Position numbers and translations under genes: made by a program | Shown: in pieces, positions 12,513 through 25,489 of the stretch | Numbering within the stretch: position 1 is the stretch's first letter | Layout of the letters: each line of letters opens with the position of its first letter | The notes under the pieces: model-generated | The model's input: only the letters and a program-made list of their open reading frames with translations | Databases searched by the model: none | What the model was told of the DNA's origin: nothing | NCBI GenBank assembly: GCA_002794785.1 | Contig: NBBA01000004.1 | Span: 2,108,001-2,172,000, forward strand | Reading direction: 5' to 3' | Origin: Coniferiporia sulphurascens | Lineage: Eukaryota; Basidiomycota; Agaricomycetes; Hymenochaetales; Hymenochaetaceae | Length of the DNA stretch: 64,000 nt

Positions 12513-12926
12513 TGAAACAGCGCCACTGTTGGCTACAAAAGAGCAAGAGCGTCGACACCGCCGCCGCCAGGAATATTGTGGTCGGCGGTGAAGAGGGGAT
12601 GAAGGTTAGAGAGTGGTCAGCGACTCGATGTCGCAAGTTGAAGACGCGTATTCAGCAGCTCCCGCGAGAAATTGACAGAATGACCTAATCGGCATCGTAA
12701 TATCTTATCAGATAACATGCTTCGGAACCTTCACAAAAGTTGCGTTTCCCTTAATACCTTTAGCTATATTGCTGGTTGAGAGGCGTGCAGTATATATTAC
12801 GAGTATAATGACAGATTTATGGGAATAAATGTAACAAAATGAATGCGTGTGCTACAAGTCCGTGAAAACAACTAGAAATGAAAGACTTGAGTGAAAGAAA
12901 TGTCCTTGAAGGAATAAGCCGAGCCC
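12513..12926. other. intergenic region, PIM1 promoter side
   Basis: About 410 bp between the 5' end of the Lon gene and the 3' end of the Bem2-type gene, both on the minus strand. No gene is visible. It must hold the Lon promoter and the Bem2-type 3' UTR. Confidence 0.4.
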
Positions 12927-15900
12927 TCATGTCTCTGGGGAGGACTCCCGCGTCGCTGCATCTTGCAGTAGGCAATCGTCGGGCTCGGGAGATGATACAA
13001 AGCGTGGATCTGGTGGACAATCTTCCTCTGGTTCTGGTACCTCGAGGCCATCCACCATTTCATCGTCCTCTGCTTCGGCATGATCATCCTCATCCTCGCC
13101 GCCGCCTTCATCTTCATCAAATATGAAGTGCAACTGTGACGTTCGAAGCGGGTGAATTGACGTAATCACAACAATAGGTTTTGACTTACGTGTGCAATCA
13201 ATGCTTTGAAGAACACCGTGATCGGTCCCATGTTCTTCATGATCAGTCCGAAGTTGTTATTCGGAGCGCGCAAAAGGTTAGGACAGAAAACGGTAGCAAG
13301 GTTGTCTGGTGTCATATGGTTCTGGTCTTCGTTGTCGACGACACTGCACACAATTTATGATAAGAGTGGAATATATGAATGAATTTTGAGTGAACGCACC
13401 GGTCAAGATGCTCGGCAAGACGTTTGAGAACCGAGAAATGTGCGCGAGGGAAAAGATGGAGAACTTCACGAATCTTCGACAATCGCTCATCGAGATCAGG
13501 TAGCCCTGCGGGAACAATTAGTCAAAACAGAGAAATAACACAAAGACGCTTAGCGTACGCACTTGCGGCCTCAATGATCGGGTCAAAAAACATTTCCGGG
13601 ATAATAGTCTCCGGTAGCACTCTGAACCAATACTTGACGACACCACAAACGGCGTTTATATCTGTATACCGGTCAATGTGGGTTTGACCTAGAAAAACCC
13701 GCTGAGAAATTTTATGTCATCAAACGTTGAGTAGTCCTCACCGTTGTTCAAGGCCTCCCGTAATGCATTGACTTCTGACGTGGCACCAGCTACTCGGTCT
13801 GGAAGCGATTCGTTAGGCCCTTGTTAAGAGAGCTGTGTATATATAGAGCTCACAAATGCCTTGCTCTGCTAATCCCCGCTCCTCTATCTCCCTTAGACAC
13901 AGCTCAAGCACATTCGGGACAGCATCCGGAGAGAGCTCTTCCCCATCAGCCTCACGGCGTATTAGGAAGCTAAGATCCACTCCAAACGCTTGAAACTCAT
14001 CAACATACAACCCTAAAGACAAAAATAAATTGAGCTTACTAGCTTTCGGGTCCCTTGAAGTTGTCACCGGCCGAGGCTGAATATGATCGGAGACCTGTAA
14101 TTGACTAGTGTCCCCCATGTACGTCAAGCGACGTTGAGCATGCGACCGAACCGCGGTGTTTATGGTCTGCATCCACTGGTTCATGTCATTCTTCGACAGC
14201 GCCTGCAGGAGGTAGTGCCCGCCGTCCTCCGTGTCTAACTGGAACGTGAACGATCGTTCATTGTTGATGAACGCTGCGATACGCGATTCGACAAGACTCA
14301 GCACAAGCGCAGGCTTGTGTGCCGGAACAAAATCGAGTTCTGCAGGACTGCGCCGCAAGGAGACACTGCTCTCCGACGTGAACGCAGTGGAGATGGGACG
14401 TACGAAGTTAAGCAGTGCAGACATACTCCGCTTGCTACGCTGATGCTTAACCCCGCCAGGCTGGGATTGGTGGCGATTGTCCATTGCACGATTAAGGTCG
14501 TCCTCCTTGCGCTCAAGGCGCTGCTGCTCCTGTTTCTTCTCCTTCAGGAAGCGCTCGCGCATGTACCTATCGCGCTTAGTCTTCTCTTGCTGGGCCAGGA
14601 CAGACCTTTGGAAAGGACGAGTACCTCTTCTACTCGGCGTCGAAACCGGCAGTGTAATTGCCGTCTCACGTTGTGCCTCCTCCTTTAGAGCTCGGAGATC
14701 AATAGGTAACCCTCCAAATTCTTGCTCAATCCTGTTTAACCTCTCAAAATCACACCTATCCATTTCGCGGCGTTGACGGCTGCCGCGGGACGCGTAGGAC
14801 GACGCATTCATAACAACGCTAGAAAGTTGTCTGCAAAAGATATCAATATCGTTTATATCACATCTCACGTGCGGAATTTGACTTGCCGTCGTTTGTCAAA
14901 ATTAACCAAGCTGAGTGGCGTTTCCAAGGGGGAGTCCAACACATCGGAAAGACTGATAATCTCGAGCATACGTTCCAGTAACCAAGCTGGGTCGACAGTT
15001 AATCGCTCTTCACTGTTGTTGCTCTCCACGGTTCGAATTGATAGCAAGGAGACAAGAGATTCTGCCGTTGCGCCCCGGGCATTCGCAACGCCTTGCCAAG
15101 CCCGATTGAACAGTCTGCTCTCCGGACTGATCAACGCGGACGTCAATACGGCTTCTACAAATGACCGCACGCAAGGGCGCTCCACAGAATTAGCGTTGGG
15201 GAGGACAGCTTCAGGCTGGATGCTTCGGATACGACAGATTTCGATGGCCTGCAAGAACATCTCCATCCGTGCCTGCCTAAGTTTACAACCAAGCTGTGGC
15301 ATGACTAAAGTGCAGATCGCCCATTTTCGGATTATGTTGTAAGCGCGTATTAAGCTTCGAATACCGGGAGGCAATAGTCGATAAAGGGATTCGCCAGAAA
15401 ATTCTCCCGCAAGGGAACTAGGTTCGATTTCCATAAGATAGGAGTATAATGTCTGGATCTCAACTTCGTCAGTTACCGAGGTGGGTTCACGTGGAAGAAA
15501 CCATCCTGTCCGGTCTGCCGTTTGCACTTCAAGAAGGTCGGCAGTAACAAACAAATCCTGGTGAGAGCTTATTAGCATCTGTAGAAGAACTAACTTTTGC
15601 AAAGACATACTTCTTGGTTTACGTTTCGGAACGCCGCAGACGCCATTGCATCCAAGTTGTTAACAAGCTCTGCTGGTGTCATCTCTTCCACACGAGGGGG
15701 TCGGATGCCAAAGTTATGCACAGTATTGGCGGAAGATGAGCCACGAATGGGCACATGTCGCATTTGAGGGCGCATAGTCTGTGCAGTAAATGTTTGCAAC
15801 AGCGACACGCGTTCATTCTCGCAGTCCTTTATCAGTTTCAGTATTTCGTCAGGTTGAGCGGCCGAACTTGGCAAATCGCCCTGCTGCGAAAGGAAGGATT

Positions 15901-18900
15901 GGATCGCGGAATGAAGCTCCACGTCATCCAGAGCATCCTGAGCGCCACCGCCGCTGTGGATCCACTCGGACATAGTCTTGATTGCAGCCTGCCGTGATAT
16001 AATGGACTGCGCGATGTCCTCAACCGTAACTGAATCACGAGGCGAAGACGCTGACAAATACTCCTTGCGTAATAACTAGAAAACCATTAAGATTCAATAT
16101 ACCACAGGAAGTAAGAATACCAGAAGGCTTACCTGAAAGAGAACATAGGGAGAAACGAAGCTACGGAACGATTGCCACCATACACCAGCAAATTCAGTGC
16201 GGTCAATTCTCACAGCTCTGGTCTTCTTGTCGTTAAGGGCCATCTCACCGTTGTCGTCTGCAACGGAGACGCTCACACCTTCTAGACCATGAATCAGAAA
16301 ATGTACAAGCGCATCCAACGTGCCCGCTTGTACCACCGCATACAATGGCGGCTCGCTATTCTGTCCACTCATTGCCACATTGGTAGATCGCTGCGAAATC
16401 GCAGGAAGAGACGAGCGGCGCGCACGACTACTCTTCCTATCGAGACCAGCCGCAGCTGACTTGACTCTTATGGATGGTGCTCGATTGAGCGACGCATTGC
16501 TCGACCCATCCGCCGGCGGCTCATCTGCCCTGCTGACAGGTCGCGATCCTGGCTCAGAATTGGATACGACGCAGAGCAGGAGTTCACCATCAAAAACGGG
16601 TAGCATCATGCCCCCTAGATCAAAGGCATTTCCCCGGCGGATATTGTGACGCGCGGGACCACTGGCGCGAATGAGGCCGTTAGGCTCAAACGTGCATTTG
16701 AGCTCGGGACGGGTAGTCTGGGGATCACCAAAAACCGCGCCAGTCTCATAAGACATCTTCTTGGTACGTACCAGCTGCGAGCGGTCAATAAGTGTGATTG
16801 TAGGCAGAACCTCAGGGAAAAGTAGAGGAATGAGTGCTTGCTGGCCTTGGTTGGACTGTCGCGACCAATAATACGGAGCGAAGAGACCCTTTTTCCTTGG
16901 TTCAGCAGCAAAGGAAAGTGACATAAATTGATTGATTCTAATAAAAAAGGATCTCAGCACATTTGACCTTGAGCACCGCTTTCCTACTTACCGTTGCATC
17001 TTAGTTGTCACAGGTTTCTTCGATAGTTCTTTCCAGAGTTGAACCAAACTAACCGAGTCTTCGTCTTCTGGAAGCTCCCGCCGATGAGAATTTTGCGCGT
17101 AACAGGCATTGAAGGAAGAGCAACATTCATCAAAAATTCGTCTGGCTTCATACATAGCATCGCACTGCCACTCATTCGACTTCCCCTCCTGCAGCTTTTC
17201 GAGGAGCTTCAGCGCTCTGTGCCGCCCGTCACCTCTCCATGGAGTTATGCTTGGCTCCGGCGTGCCTTCGCATTCACTGGCAGGCGGCGTATAAACCCAC
17301 GCCCGAACCACGTTTAGAGCCGCTGAATCAACGCGCCGCCAGGCCTTCTCCAACCGCGCAACAGGTTTCGCACACAACGCGTTCATGATCGCACGCCACG
17401 AACAGTCGTCGCCAGCATGACGGCACATTTCACCGACACGCGTCCACCGACCGATGACCTCCGCGCGTACATGCGTACGGGAATTCTGTGCCTGTGAAGC
17501 ACACTCCTCGCCTCCCGACGCCCCTGGCCCTAGGATTTGAGTAACAACCGTACGTGTCAACCAGTGTGGAGCATCGTCGCACCCAAAAAACTCAATGAGA
17601 GGAGACATGGGCAACTCTGCGAGGAGTATGTCGGCCGTGAAAGGTGTGGCAGCCGCTAAGATGGAGCGTTGATAAAGCAATAGACTGCGCGAGACTGTCT
17701 CGGGGTCTAGCTTAAGGAAGATTTCACGTGTAAAACCTTCTTGGTCTAACGCTGCCCATAGACGACGGGGCGACGAAGACTTTGTAAGAGGTCTGCTTGC
17801 ATCGGCAGGACGGGGGGAGAGTGCGCTCGAATTTGGCGTCTTTTCCGAAGACCCATCTGAAGTTGCTGTTGCTTGAGGGTTTTCCCCATCGTTACTAAAG
17901 GAAGGGATTACGCCCTGACAGAATGTCTTCCAAGTATCCTCGTCAGCGGGGGCGACATGGTACGCCATATATCGAGAAACGAGCCAAGCCACTCGCGCAC
18001 GCTCAGAATCCTGTTTGTCATCGCTTGTTCCGTTTATGAGGTGATTAGCACAACGTTGAAACTCGTACTCGAACTTTGCGCGATCAACAAGAAAGGGCAG
18101 ACACAGCAAGATACCAGACGCGAAGTCCTTCCAGTCATTGCTTGTCTCTGTATCCTTATCAACTGAGACTATTTCAGGAGCGAATGTTGTCCCGAATATA
18201 GTCTCGTGAATAAGTGCTTCAAAGGTACCCTGCTCAACTCTCCCATCTTTAGAGAGCAAATCGGGATGCTTTCCCCGTCCCCAGAAAGCCCTCTTCTTGC
18301 GTGATTCTTCGCGGTGTTTAGTAGCTTGACTGACTTCTTCTTCAACCTCGTCCTCTTCTTCAAGGACTGCGACTAACCCCGATGGGAAGAGGTCCCTGAT
18401 TGCGGCCGCTCGATCACTAGGGGGCTTGTAGAAGTAGAGCTTTGAGCCCCTGAGCACTAATTTAAATGCCTTCCAGTTTTTCGTTGAGGACAATTGCGGG
18501 GAGGATACTGAGAAATTCTGCAGGCGGTTTATAAACCCTGAGCGATGAACTATCTGCGACGAGCGCTTTGACGACTCTTCAGGAATAGCCTCAGGCTCAA
18601 TTATTGTCGGGGTTACGATTGAATTTGATGACCCCTTACGCTCCGGACCGCCGAAGGAAAAGGGGAATGCACTGCTACGCCCAGAAGACGATGAAGTCGC
18701 AGTGTCAACCGACTTGCCCTTGGCCCGCTCGAAATCGAACGACCGTTTCCGCGGGGGCTTCTGCGGGCTTGGTGGCGCGAGTCTTCCGACTGGACTTTGC
18801 GGAGCGGCGGACGCCTGCACGGATGACCCAGAACCAGAGTGGGAGTGGGCGTGGCGCAGCTGGTGAATCGAATAGTCGTTCGGCGGCGTCGAGGGCGTAC

Positions 18901-19591
18901 CCGGCATAGAGGGAAATGGATAGATTTTCTGGTTGAGAGAGGCGGGGGTGCCGGGTGTCCCTGAGCGGTACTGTTCGATCTTCATCCCGAGTGTCGTATT
19001 AAGCGGCGTGAGCTTTTGCGGAGGCGCGATCGCGAGATTATCGGCGGACCGTGACCAGCCCTTTCGTGATATGCTGCGCAAGTCCCCCAAGCCATTTGAA
19101 CCAGTGCCGTTGTCTATAGCACCATTTAGGTCTGTACTTGCTCGTGACGACAAATCAAGCACGGATCTGTGGTCATTGTGAGCAACGGCCAAACGCGAAC
19201 AAGCGCGTCCCACTCACCTGCTCGCCCTGTCGTTCAATCCTGCTAGTCCCCCTACAAATTTGACATCCTTGGCTGGACCCGGAATAGCCTCGATAGGGCG
19301 CGGGTCAGTTGGGCCAGAGATGGTCGGCCTGCGCCGAGAGGTGATTGAGCTTGTACTCGTGCTCGAACGTGGTTCCGCAGGACCGACGCGCGAGCCCGAA
19401 GCGGTTCGCGTAAACCACTTTGTTGGTTTTGTAAAGAAATTAGAGAAACCTGAGGGTGATGCGGAACGAGTGAATGAGGGTAAAGACGGTGATGGTTTGA
19501 CGCCTGTCTGGCCAGAGTCAGGGGGTGACTGCTGAGGCGGCGCAGCGAGATTCATTGACGCGCTTGGGGGCTGCACACGTCGTGCAGGCAT
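12927..19591 (-). CDS. BEM2: Bem2-type Rho GTPase-activating protein (RasGEF-like, PH, RhoGAP)
   Basis: A single gene of about eleven exons encoding roughly 2,040 residues. Clear exons include 19218-19591, 16992-19166, 16133-16937, 15611-16075 and 14869-15557, all phase-consistent. In order: a disordered Ser/Pro-rich N-terminus, a PH-like stretch (NWKAFKLVLRGSKLYFYKPP), a RasGEF-like region (WLTRTVVTQILG to RLEKAWRRVD), a RasGEF_N-like part (VWWQSFRSFVSPYVLFQ), a second GEF-like region (RMEMFLQAIEICR), a second PH stretch (PALVLSLVESRIAAF to MNQWMQTINTAV), and a RhoGAP domain: FGVDLSFLIRR, the arginine-finger region RVAGATSEV, then MTPDNLATVFCPNLLR. It ends in an acidic tail. This architecture is that of yeast Bem2, which stimulates GTP hydrolysis by Rho1/Cdc42 in polarity and cell-wall control. 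The GEF-like parts may be non-catalytic. The true ATG is MPARRVQPP at 19591; the longer upstream frame begins only with TTG. Confidence 0.85.
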
Positions 19592-19966
19592 GTCGACGTA
19601 GCGTACCTGCGAGGTCGCAAGATTATCGTGCAAGGGGGGGTATAAAAGAGAGCTCAGAGGCAGACCAAGCGTACTATCGGCGGTCGCGTCTGTTACTGGC
19701 GGACTGAGCTGCCAATGAGCTCTGGGTTCAACGCGAAATTTTTGTTACCCGCGTTGTTCTCGCCGTCGTCGTGGTCGCCAAGTTTAAGTGCGATATCATA
19801 CAATAAAAGGGAGGGGACGAGAGAGGGGTGGGACAAGTACCTGATCAACCGCCAACTTTTGATACTTTAGGAGTCGGAACATACACACGCGACGGCCGTG
19901 ACAGCCGCGGCAGCGCTACTGAGGTAGCACGGTGCTTGCTCTCTCTCACCCGGCAATGCTAGCAAA
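19592..19966. promoter_or_regulatory. divergent BEM2/ALG12 promoter region
   Basis: 375 bp between the two divergent start codons. The region must drive both genes. I see no unambiguous TATA box. Confidence 0.4.
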
Positions 19967-21920
19967 ATGAGTCTACTAATGGACATTCTCGTATTTTCGA
20001 CCGCCTTTTCTCATGTCCTGCTCACACCGTTCACAAAAGTCGAAGAGAGCTTTAATCTTCACGCGACGCACGACGTGTTGATGTATGGCGTCGACGCGTC
20101 AAGCCTCTCTAAGGTCAGTCGGTGTTCACCCACGAAGTCAAAGGACAAAGCTAGAAATCGAAATCTAGTATGACCACTTCATTTTTCCTGGTGCCGTTCC
20201 CCGTTCTTTCCTAGGGAGTCTCCTTCTAGCTTGGGGATCATTGCCAATAATACATGTGTTAAGACACTTTGATGTCATTTCATCCAAGGCGGACCTGCTC
20301 ATCTGTGGTGCGTCACGTAGATTCACTGATATATTACACCTAGGTAATCTGAAATATCGTATTCTCACAGCGAGGCTGACTCTTGCAACCTTAAATGCCC
20401 TTGGGCTGTGCGTGCTGCGGCGTGCTGTCTCCAAACGCTTTGGTTTCGCGACGGGGGCTTTCTTTACAGCACTAACATGTAGCCAATTCCATCTCCCTTT
20501 TTGGATGGGTCGGACCCTCCCCAACATGTTTGCCTTGCTTCCAGGTAAGCCTTCGAGAAATCAATGACTATTCGGTCTCACACTGGCTAGTCAACATCGC
20601 CTACAGCTATATTCTAAGCCAAATGCCCAACAGCGTAAGACCCTCCCAAGGGAACACTATCAAGGCGGTGGCGTTGTTGGCATTCACAGCTGTTGTTTTC
20701 CGCGCGGAGATCCTCCTTCTACTGGGTCCTTTGGTCCTCCAAGCACTTTTGACCCGATGGATATCATTCTCCGGAGTAGTGAAGGCCGGAATGCTTGCCG
20801 CATCATCTTCAATCTGTTCGCCTAATCCAGTTTTGTCGGTTATGGAAATGGGCTGACACAGTGTCTTCCCGATTTCTTTATTCAGTACTAACCACAGTCG
20901 TGGACTCATACTTCTGGTCCCGATGGCCTATCTGGCCCGAGCTGTATAGCCTGTACTTCAATGTTTACCAAGGAAAATCTGCTGACTGGGGCATCTCTCC
21001 GTTCCATACTTACATTTCTGCTCATCTCCCCAAACTCTTACTGTCGTGCGCCCCCCTCGCGGGCCTGGGATTTCTTGTGGAAGGACGCATCAGGACCCTT
21101 CTTGTTTCACCCATTTTGTTCATAGCGCTTATCAGCTGTCTTGGACACAAGGAATGGCGGTTTGTCATCTATACAGTGCCGTTGTTTAATATTGCTGCCG
21201 CGCGCGGCGCATATTGGATGTTAGTCCTTTTTCTATTCTCTGACTCCCGCGGGTCCTGGACTTTTGCCGGGTAAAACTTCGTGGACTAAAAAAGTATAAT
21301 GAAATCTACAGGACTAGACAGCGCACACGTCCGGTCTTCGGTAAACTTTGCTCCATGCTTGTTGTAGGTTGTATAGCTGCGAACTTCCTGGTGACCATCA
21401 TTATGACACAAGCGTCAATGGCGAACTACCCAGGTGGCGTGGCACTAACACGTTTCAATGAACTATACAAAGACGCCGCAGGCGGTCAGTAGTGTCTCAT
21501 TTATTTGCTTTACTACTACGCCCTCTAAGCTCGATTTTTTTTGATTGCATTGCAGTGCATGTTCACATGGACAACCTCGCCGCACAGACCGGCGCCTCGC
21601 TCTTCCTTCAGGTGCACTCCCCTCCTTATCTACCCTCACTCGTGATTCCGCCACGCTCGGATTGGATATACAACAAGACAGAGCGCCTTTCGCCCAAGGA
21701 TCTCACCGTCGCGAAGCATTTCACACACACCATCACAGAGCACGCCGACGACTTTCCCCAAGCAAATTGGCACATCATAGAGTGTGTAAAAGGCTTCGAC
21801 GGATTTAGTGTAAAGCGGGGAGGGGCAGATGTAAGTAAGGAGAGTGAAGGTCTATGGGCTAAGATTCCTATTCCAGAATTTAAGTACACGGATAAACTGT
21901 GCATTATGAAGAGAGTTTGA
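19967..21920 (+). CDS. ALG12: dolichyl-P-Man alpha-1,6-mannosyltransferase
   Basis: A multi-exon gene whose translated pieces give a multi-pass ER membrane protein of the GT22 family. Hallmarks are the N-terminal TPFTKVEESFNLHATHDVL, with the family acidic motif in the first luminal loop, and the motif GHKEWRFVIYTVPL (HKExRF). At least eight hydrophobic segments follow. The first intron lies after SSLSK at about 20115-20169, and further introns interrupt the region at about 20545, 20810-20870, 21215-21310 and 21490-21555. ALG12 adds the eighth mannose to the lipid-linked oligosaccharide on the luminal face of the ER, before Glc3 addition and transfer to proteins. The C-terminal soluble part (FLQVHSPPYLPSL to YTDKLCIMKRV) is typical. 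ALG3 and ALG9 are related, but the N-terminal motif and C-terminal tail fit ALG12 best. Confidence 0.88.
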
Positions 21921-23474
21921 AGATGCTATATGAAAATATGCTGATCCATATCAACGATTGTCTTGGTTAACGGTCGAAGCGGGGGACAAGTAAGGCTCTA
22001 CCAGAAGGCTGGTCAAGGAGGTAATTTCATTACCCACCGCACAACCCATCCGCTCAAACTTAAAGCGCATTCATATATCAACCTTCAAGGGATCACTTCT
22101 CGGACAACTTGATGTTGAAGACCGATATTAGCGGCGCCACGCCGCCATTTGGCCGGGTTCCCCGTAGTGCCGGCGGCATGGTCGAAGAAACGCATTACAT
22201 ATACCTAAATAGACTTGATTGAGTTTAAAAAGGACACTGGACGGTAGCTGATGAACGGCGCGAATCTATGGACAAAGCGATCTTAGTATTTGAATGCCGC
22301 TGATGAGGGCAGGCTCGCGCAATCTTGGCATTTCCGCTTCGCCCCGCCACCATCACCATCGCTCGGTGATCGGGGTTAGCCAATGTAAAAGAGACGCTCT
22401 GAGACTGGCGGCCGTTGATTTCTTGGAACGTCATAAGTACTGATGCAGAACACCTTGGCTAGGCTAGGAACTGACAACGATCACTACATGTAGTGTGTTT
22501 TATACAAACGTTGAGCTGCTATCATGTTTTAAGCCAAGAGGCCGATGAGCGAAATTTAGCACCCGGGATTGCCCGTCGGCTCCTTCACTCCTTTTCATTT
22601 CGCAAGCCTTCGTCTACCCTCTGGTCGTCCCCAGCTCGTTGATTAACACTGGCGAGGCTGTAAAGAAACTGTTTCAGGCCCGCCACTGCCACCAGCCACA
22701 ACACTTCTCTGTAGGTAAGAGGTAAGATTATCACAACCCGGGGTTAGTGCACTCGTGTGCCCTTCTGGTGCGGCAGGCTGGTCATAAGTCAAACATGACT
22801 TTGAGCGAGACTGATTGTTTCGATCAACTTGTGAGCTCAGTCCAATGCTGACTTTCTATTGTCAAAGGGCGATCAAATAGTCAATCGAATATCTTTCCAT
22901 ATTAGTAAGTACTGTACATATTGCATATTGTTTTTTGTTGCCTATCGCCGAAGTATGTCTCCTTCGCGTGTGCCAGCCATGCTATCTGAGTCCGGGGTAA
23001 TTAGGGAGTAGAACGGTGTCGCATCTCAGGCCTGAGGGTATGCCCTGCCGACACTGCTGGCCTACCACTGAGAGACAAGTTAAGGACAACGGGATCACGT
23101 AACCGTTGTAGCTTGGTGATGCAATTGGTTAAGGAGCAAAAGCCTTGGCCAACCCGAAGGCACTTGAATAACTTCTAATTTTAGGCGCGTTATTATTGCT
23201 TATTTACGCGTCAGTACGTACGCACTTAGGTCATACTATTTGAAAGGGACAAGTTAACGAGGATTGGGATTGTCCAGTTGTGCTCGTACATGACGTAGTT
23301 GACTTGTTGTACACGGAGCTTATATTTATTTAACAATATTTCCTGGATACGAGTGTTGAGGAAAAATACACGAAATTCATAATAAAAAGAAAGGGTCGTT
23401 TCGTAACGAACTTTATCGAATCGATTTCCCTATTTAACTCGTTTCTACGCAAACTTGAACACTATCGCGAACCG
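21921..23474. other. intergenic, no gene seen
   Basis: About 1.55 kb between convergent ALG12 and galactokinase 3' ends. Open frames are short and unrecognised. I see no repeats or structured RNA signal that I would support. Confidence 0.4.
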
Positions 23475-25489
23475 TCAGCTGATGGAACATCTCAGCAGGG
23501 TTTGGCACCTACCACTGGCTCCACTACTAGGCTTCGTGGCGAAGATCACCTCTGAAAGTTCTTCGCCTTTCAAACCGTGATACGCGGGGTAAGAGGCCTT
23601 GATCTTCTCGATGAAGTCGGGGACGCGCGCTTCTTCAACCAGAGATATGGTGCATCCACCCCAACCAGCTCCTGGAACAACAGGGTGAAAGATATAACAA
23701 ATATTCGTGGATAGAGGATGTTTCTTACCAGTTACCCGGCTTCCATACGCGCCGGCCTCCTTAGCCAGACGAACCAACTGATCAACCTCGGGACATGAGT
23801 TCTCGAGCAACTCTGAGCAGCTCTTGTGTGACTCATCCATGAGACGACCGAGCTCGCGCAAAACGGAATCTGTATCGCTCTCTTCGGTGGCACGCAGGCA
23901 TACTTCGCGGAACTCAAGCACGCGTAATGATTCGGAGAAGACATGTTTCGCCCGCTTATACAACTGGAACCTCGTCGCCTCAACTGGAATACGACATAAG
24001 ATGCGTTGATAAGGGAAAGAGGCAGGAACATACCGTCGACCCAGGACAGATATGTTTCTGTAAACTCTTCGGTACTCAGGCCAGATAAACCAATCATCTC
24101 CTCGAGCGTCAGGCCCACTTCTGTTCCGTCGCTTCCGTCGCTTTCCACTAGTTTGAGCACCTCGAGTTTCTTCCCAATATCCCTAAGCCCCTTCTTCAGG
24201 CTCTCCAGATCTAGTTCAGTCCCCTTCGGAACGCCCAGCCAACGATCTAAAAACTCCCTGAGTGTCGGTCTCTCTGATTTTCCTATGGGTACTCCGAGCT
24301 TGTGTGAAAGCACGCGAGCGGCTATGAGAGACTCAAGCATACGGAGGTTGTAACGCGTACGCGAATGGACGACTTTGTCAGAAACGACGAGTGAATTCGC
24401 GCAGACGAAGACAGTGCGCGGAGACGTAATTGGAAGAGGGATAGGCTCGGCTGAAAGACCAGGGAAGAACGAAATAAAAACTGCTGAATCCGCGTTTGAG
24501 ATAACGGAGGCCGATTGGTCCATTCTACAAAATTTTTTAGCTTGTTTCGACTCCTCATTTTCGCACTGCTCACCCCCCGCTGTTAACACCTAGGTAGCTG
24601 TGAATATATATTTCAAGCAGGTCATTAATGTTAAAATGACATACCTACTCTAGTTTCATTTTTAACAGCCATCTCAACGAGCTTGCCCTTAGAAATGTCG
24701 AGCTTCTGGTTTATCGCGAGAAAACTAAGTGTTGATGCTACTACCATTGCTGCACTGGAAGACAGTCCAGAGCCAGCGGGTACAGAGCCGGTGACAAGAA
24801 GGTCAAGGCCCTGAGGCAAATCATCGTTGTCTTTGAAGAATTCGTCCAAAACTCCCTATAGGCTGTGTGTTAAGAAAGTAGAACCCAATACGTAGGACGC
24901 TCGCACATAATATCCTGCCTTGACGTAGCTTTCCCATCTTAATTGCGTTTTATCAATGTCCAGGAACCAATGTTGTCCGGAAGTCTTCTCAGGTGCGAAT
25001 GTCTGTCTCGTGTACTTGCTGTCAAGATTCTGCGCTGTGACACGGCCGGGATCGCCCTCGTTCCGGGGGCCAACAGCTATTAAGACATCATGCTCAATGG
25101 CCGCAGAGAATGCACCGAAGAGCATATAATCAATGTGTTCCCCTGTAACAAATTCGTCAGATCTACAATTCGACCCTATGGCACACGATTTCAATGAACC
25201 TATAATGCTATGGAGCTGTGAGACAAAAATGTATTATGTTCGAAGTGGACGATTTACCTGATACGGCCCGGAGCTCTGACAATATATGTAGGCTTTTTTC
25301 CAAACCGGCCCTCAAACTCTTCAGAAAGATGGTTATAGCGAGCGCTACGAATTTTATGAGCGCAAGTGGATATATGCTCGCACATATAATTGGGTTTGAG
25401 ACCAGTTACCTCTGCTTGAGTAAAATCTTCGTGTCGGGGAAGACCTCTTCAAGGGTGGTAAAGACGGGCACTTGAGCTAAAGCAGCCAT
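23475..25489 (-). CDS. GAL1: galactokinase
   Basis: GHMP kinase of the Leloir pathway: phosphorylates alpha-D-galactose at C1 with ATP in the cytosol. Start MAALAQVPVFTTLEEVFPD at 25489. Visible motifs are YIVRAPGR with GEHIDY (galactose and nucleotide binding), the ATP-binding GSVPAGSGLSSSAAM, SGGMDQSAS formed across an intron near 24527-24573, and AGWGGCTISLV near the C-terminus. Introns also fall near 25409, 25200-25260, 24850, 24600-24650, 24000 and 23680. The signature between APGR and GEHIDY does not read as canonical: the residues usually seen there cannot be recovered and extra residues appear (see findings). The C-terminus is uncertain: either the frame ends at 23475 or a short terminal intron adds a different tail. 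The gene is divergent from an aldose 1-epimerase gene. Confidence 0.85.

Noticed and set aside
14012..14039. 27-nt intron in the Bem2-type gene
   Set aside because: The splice-like signals are present, but 27 nt is too short and the frame is open through it, so it is read as exon.
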